Shown in pieces: positions 60,987 through 64,000 of a stretch of DNA of 64,000 nucleotides. The notes beneath the pieces are model-generated. The model was not told the DNA's origin. It ran no database searches and worked only from the letters and a program-made list of their open reading frames with translations. The DNA is taken from NCBI RefSeq assembly GCF_002242805.1, contig NZ_MCGQ01000042.1, positions 62,001-126,000 on the forward strand, given 5' to 3'. Source of the DNA: Streptomyces diastatochromogenes. GTDB taxonomy: Bacteria > Actinomycetota > Actinomycetes > Streptomycetales > Streptomycetaceae. A program made the position numbers and the translations under genes. Within the stretch, counting starts at the first letter, position 1, and the number at the start of each line of letters is the position of its first letter.

Positions 60987-61471
60987 TCAGCTAGGGCGCC
61001 GCCTGAGACTTCGCCAGATCTGCGCGCAACACGGTGAGACTCTGAAAGGACCAGTGAGAACGGACAGCAACGCCTTCCGCTGCTCGTCCAGCGACGCGTG
61101 GGCGTAGACCTTCATGGTCTCCCCGATGTCGGTGTGTCCGAAGATCTGCCGGACGATGTGGGGCGGCACTCCGAGGTCGGCAGGAGCGAGACGGCCGAGT
61201 GCCGGAGATCGTGATTCCGGTTCTCCAGCCCGCGCCGTTTTCGGAGCGGGTCCCAGCTCCACCGGAGGTTGTCCGGCTCCAGCGGGGTCCCGATGCGGGA
61301 CGTGAAGACCAGCCTCTGTTCCTTCCATCCCATGCCGACGGCGGCCCGCTCCTGTGCCAGCCACTCGCGGTGCTCGGTGAGCGCCTTCACAACGCGATCC
61401 CACTGGCCTGCATCCTGGCCCAATACCGCCGGTACCTTTCGGCTGACCTGGACCCTTCCGACTGAGCGCAC
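60987..61471 (-). pseudogene. Phage-type tyrosine integrase, C-terminal, frameshifted
   Basis: WDRVVKALTEHREWLAQERA, WKEQRLVFTSRIGTPLEPDN, LRKRRGLENRNHDLRHSAVS (HxxR motif as HDLRH) in one frame, then after a shift near 61190 LGVPPHIVRQIFGHTDIGET (GH[TS]), MKVYAHASLDEQRKAL with the Tyr nucleophile region. The N-terminal half of the integrase is missing. All of this fits a SAM-type phage or ICE integrase. Confidence 0.8.
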
Positions 61472-61567
61472 TCGTCCGCAGCCCCCACTCGGAACCTGGC
61501 GTGCTCCAGAGTCCCAAATAGCGGTGCGCCAGCGGCGAACCAGGTCGCCGAGAGCGACCGGGCGGCG

Positions 61568-62134
61568 TCAGTGCCGCGACGCTCCGAGGGTCTGGTCGGC
61601 CGTCACGAAGCGGTGCTCCGTTGGCTTCAGCACTTCGTAGAGGTAGCCGAAGTACTCCGTTTCCGCCGTTCCTGTGAGCACCGCCAGCAGGAAGGCCAAG
61701 CACCCCATGTCGTGATGCTCCCACAGTGGGCCGCGCCCCTCGTTGTAGAGCACGGTCCACTCGTCGGGCTGCTGACCGGGCCGCGCCAGCCAGTACAGGA
61801 AGGCCCCCGTACCCTCCTCGAATGCCCACGGCAGGACCCGCGCCCCCGCCTCCAGCAGGCCGGCGGGCTTCTCCTCGCCCACCTCCCACAGGTCGGCCAA
61901 GATCTCGTCCTGTTCCGTCATCTGCGCACGCAGGTCGCAGTCGCTGTAGGCGGAGTGGGGGACGAGCAGCCAGATCGTGTCGTCGAAGATGCCATCGCCG
62001 TATGTCTCGACGAGCTGCTTGTAGTCGGCGGGCAGATCCGCACCCAGCGCGTGCTCGGCCTACGCCCAGTCCACCGCGGGCGGTGGGTCGACGGGCGGCG
62101 GGCAGAGGCGGACGAGGGCATCGAGGGCGATCAT
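61568..62134 (-). pseudogene. SMI1/KNR4 (SUKH) family protein with an internal TAG stop
   Basis: The full frame would give 188 aa: MIALDALVRLCPPP, PPAVDWA, stop, AEHALGADLPADYKQLVETYGDG, FDDTIWLLVPHSAYSDCDLR, WEVGEEKPAGLLEAGARVLP, FEEGTGAFLYWLARPGQQPD, MGCLAFLLAVLTGTAETEYF. This is a SUKH domain, widespread in immunity proteins for nuclease toxins. A TAG codon at 62060-62062 interrupts it after 24 residues, probably from a single base change of a Glu or similar codon. Downstream, translation could restart at the ATG 61921. Confidence 0.8.
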
Positions 62135-62476
62135 GGAACGGACGCTACTGGAACCCCAGCCTGTGCCCGTGGGTGGGTCGGCAGAGCAGGCGAAGATCCG
62201 CATCGGCTCCGGCCCAGGTGCCCGCTCGCCAGGTGAAGACCTCGGGACGCTCAAGCCGTGTAGTTGGCCAGAGGGGTCATGTACGGCGCTCAGTCACAGG
62301 AGAGGTATGACCTGCAGTCTTGTGTGCGAGTGATTGCAGGGAAGAGCCCGGTTCCGTGGCTCGTGGTGCGCGTGGGTTTGCGAGTGTTGGGGGCGCGACA
62401 GTTTGCGAGTCCGCGGCGCGTTGGCCCGCCGTCAGCCGTGCTTCCCCTGCAGGCCGACCTACTGGCCGCTGAGCCG
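62135..62476. other. No gene recognised
   Basis: Short frames on the plus strand (for example from 62281) show no known motif. TTTGCGAGT occurs twice near 62370-62410 as a short direct repeat. It may be the regulatory or decayed region before the SUKH and SDR genes. Confidence 0.35.
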
Positions 62477-63310
62477 TTACGAACCCGGTGGTCTGCTGCT
62501 GCAGTCCTCGCTCATGGTGGTCGCCAGTGTGGTGATGTCGACGGTCGTCAGGAAGCGGCCGTGCAGATGGTCGGCTGGGCCTGAGGCCAGGGTCACCAAG
62601 GCGTCGACGGCGGCTGTGATGGGGATGCTGTTACCTTTTTCGATCTGCCGGGCGAACCAGGCGGCGTAGCGTCGGCTCCAGGGGTTGGCCGGCGCTCGGT
62701 GGGTCAGGGCAGCTTGGGTGAGTCCTGTTTCCATGATGCCTGGGTGGTAGGCGAATACCGTGACGGGCAGGTTGCGCAGTTCCCGGGCGAGGTTCTCGGT
62801 GAGTTTGATGGCACCGGCTTTAGCCGTGGAGTACGCCGAGACGTAGGGCCAGGTGGAGTGGCCGGCTTCGCTGCTGATGTGGATGATGCGTCCTCCGGTG
62901 CCGGCGAGCATGGCCGGGATGGCGGCGCATGCGCCGACGAGCGTGGTGCGGAGGTTGTCTTCCAGCGCCTTCCACCATTCCTGGGCGGGGATCTCCCAGG
63001 TCGGGCCGCTCGGTCCGCCCACCCCCGCGTTGTCCACGACGAGGTCGAGCCCGCCCCAGGTAGATGTGACGGTGTCCACGGCTGCTGCCATCGCAGTCGC
63101 CTCGCCCGCGTCGCACGGCAGTTCCAGGACCGTCCCGCCCTGCCGGCGCAGCCGGTTCGCGGCCTCGGTGAGGCGTTGCGGCTGACGGCCGTTGAGGGCG
63201 ACCCGGACCCCGTCCTGAACCAGGCGTTCGGCCACGGCCAGTCCGCCCTGGCTGGCGCCAGTGACCAGGGCCGTGCGGGGCGTTGCGATGGGCAGTGGTA
63301 CTGGGGTCAC
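62477..63310 (-). CDS. Short-chain dehydrogenase/reductase (SDR)
   Basis: A 277-aa classical SDR from the GTG at 63310, whose GTGA overlaps the upstream gene's stop. ALVTGASQGGLAVAERL is the cofactor loop (the third Gly of TGxxxGxG is Leu), VDNAGVGGPS the NAG motif, IIHISSEAG the catalytic Ser region and PYVSAYSTAKAGAIK the YxxxK pair. The loop suggests NADP specificity. The substrate is unknown. It is translationally coupled to the gene at 63307-63759. Confidence 0.9.
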   Translation of the reverse strand: MTPVPLPIATPRTALVTGASQGGLAVAERLVQDGVRVALNGRQPQRLTEAANRLRRQGGTVLELPCDAGEATAMAAAVDTVTSTWGGLDLVVDNAGVGGPSGPTWEIPAQEWWKALEDNLRTTLVGACAAIPAMLAGTGGRIIHISSEAGHSTWPYVSAYSTAKAGAIKLTENLARELRNLPVTVFAYHPGIMETGLTQAALTHRAPANPWSRRYAAWFARQIEKGNSIPITAAVDALVTLASGPADHLHGRFLTTVDITTLATTMSEDCSSRPPGS

Positions 63311-63759
63311 GGGTGCCCGCCAGCTGTGGGGGCAAGGGCGGTGTAGCGGTCGATGAAGTCGGGGAACGCGGCGGGTACGTCGAGCAGCGCCTCCGGGATG
63401 GCGAAGGCGTCGGTCAGCAGGAGCAGGTCCGTGGCGCGCCGGGCGTACAGGGCATCCAGGGCGTGCGGGAGTTGGTGTACCTGTTCGGGTGTGAGCAGGC
63501 CGTGCGCGAGGAGTTCGCCCGTGTGCGGGCCAAGCAGGACGAACTGCCGGTCGCGCCACAACGGCGACCCATCCGAGGTGACTGTCACGGCCAGGCACCC
63601 CATGGGATCCAAGTCGACGCACGCCCTGAACCGTCCACGGGAAGGGAGTGCCCCTGCTGCCTGCGAACCATCCGCGTCAACGGCGACGCTGTCAAGATCG
63701 GCGCTTGGCTGGTCGAGGCCGGCACCAGGCACCGCTCCGGCCGGCTCCCGGACGAACAC
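63307..63759 (-). CDS. Unrecognised protein, possibly 5'-truncated, coupled to SDR
   Basis: The last 100 residues look like a coherent helical domain (LWRDRQFVLLGPHTGELLAH, GLLTPEQVHQLPHALDALYA, RRATDLLLLTDAFAIPEALL), reminiscent of the C-terminal part of acyl-CoA dehydrogenase/oxidase-like enzymes, but I cannot assign it. The first 50 residues lie antisense to a helicase-associated-domain fragment and are probably not native. It ends in GTGA overlap with the SDR start, so the two were one operon. Confidence 0.45.
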   Translation of the reverse strand: MFVREPAGAVPGAGLDQPSADLDSVAVDADGSQAAGALPSRGRFRACVDLDPMGCLAVTVTSDGSPLWRDRQFVLLGPHTGELLAHGLLTPEQVHQLPHALDALYARRATDLLLLTDAFAIPEALLDVPAAFPDFIDRYTALAPTAGGHP

Positions 63760-63800
63760 CTAGGCATGGCCGCAGCGCTGTTCGAGAGGGACTGGACGGG
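63640..63800 (+). pseudogene. Helicase-associated domain fragment
   Basis: The plus-strand frame reads VNGDAVKIGAWLVEAGTRHR, SGRLPDEHLGMAAALFERDW. This is the repeat of helicase-associated (HA) domains ('..V..G..LG.W....R..RRAGKL...Q...L..LGM.W'). Only one repeat unit is left. It overlaps the 5' part of the gene above on the other strand. Confidence 0.5.
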
Positions 63801-63896
63801 CCCAGGACGTCGCCCCGCCCGTCCTGGTGCAGGCACTGCTCGGCCGTCGTCCAGCCTGCGTAAGGGGGTTGCCGCCACCCCGGTGGTGATCAGGCC

Positions 63897-64000
63897 TCAG
63901 CCGAGGAGGGTTTCCCCGATGCCGGAGCCGGGTGCGACGTCGTAATCCTTGGGGCCGTAGACACTGGCGTTGCTGGTGTTCGGTCCGCTGCTGGTGCCGC
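63897..64000 (-). CDS. Probable FG-GAP repeat protein, C-terminal end (partial)
   Basis: Leftward from the window edge, GTSSGPNTSNASVYGPKDYD, VAPGSGIGETLLG and a stop. This is the closing segment of FG-GAP/VCBS-type Streptomyces secreted proteins ('GP.TS.S..YGP...A.P.G...G..L'). Only 33 residues are inside the window. Confidence 0.5.
   Translation of the reverse strand, partial: GTSSGPNTSNASVYGPKDYDVAPGSGIGETLLG

Overview
The window looks like a Streptomyces-type actinomycete. Base composition is very GC-rich with strong GC3, GTG starts and GAAGG/GGAGG ribosome sites are common, and many proteins belong to actinomycete families (DUF6000, DUF6082, DUF5958, LppU/SCO3897-like, SpoIIE-type PP2C phosphatases, CHAT-TPR proteins, Imm50, SUKH). 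No rRNA, tRNA or core housekeeping operon was seen. The only core-gene homology is a broken murG-like fragment. Many insertion-sequence scraps, frameshifted genes and single-gene 'accessory' cassettes suggest a chromosome-arm or similar accessory region.

Layout. 0-6.5 kb: a secreted toxin-like protein, an IS256 scrap, a frameshifted NUDIX gene fused to a truncated IS21 element (istA fragment, a passenger gene, istB and end repeats), a protein with a nine-copy EPV tail, and a luciferase-like monooxygenase. 7-14.7 kb: a leftward cluster of Tat-exported metallo-beta-lactamase-fold hydrolase, pirin, NTF2-like protein, TetR regulator with three matching operators, two FAD monooxygenases and a DUF6000 gene. 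14.9-25.9 kb: MepB-like protein, lipoprotein subtilase, LppU-like protein, a divergent TetR/MFS pair with a cupin gene, a secreted metallophosphoesterase, and an ArsR/oxidoreductase pair around a 34-bp palindrome. 26-40 kb: the most decayed part, with IS110/IS5 scraps, NUDIX, DUF2975-XRE pair, RibD-like reductase, SpoIIE phosphatase, DUF899 gene behind a MerR-type promoter, a substrate-binding protein, and a tyrosine recombinase split by about 2 kb of inserted DNA. 40-50.4 kb: the best-preserved block, with a 1246-aa CHAT protein, a TPR protein, peptidase E, and a MocR regulator whose start codon overlaps that of a divergent aminotransferase-MFS operon. 50.8-64 kb: small secreted proteins, an IS1380 remnant, two Imm50-like genes, a quinone oxidoreductase, a beta-helix protein, an FAD monooxygenase, a broken integrase, a SUKH gene with an internal stop, an SDR gene, and the end of a probable FG-GAP gene.

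How the genes may work together. The clearest units are: (1) TetR with the NTF2/pirin/MBL genes, probably a ligand-induced detoxification or tailoring set; (2) ArsR and the Gfo/Idh oxidoreductase sharing one operator; (3) MocR, aminotransferase and MFS, which looks like synthesis plus export of an amino compound; (4) CHAT plus TPR, a possible protease-signalling or defence pair; (5) tandem Imm50 genes with no visible toxin. I found no CRISPR array and no complete mobile element. All family assignments come from reading motifs by eye.
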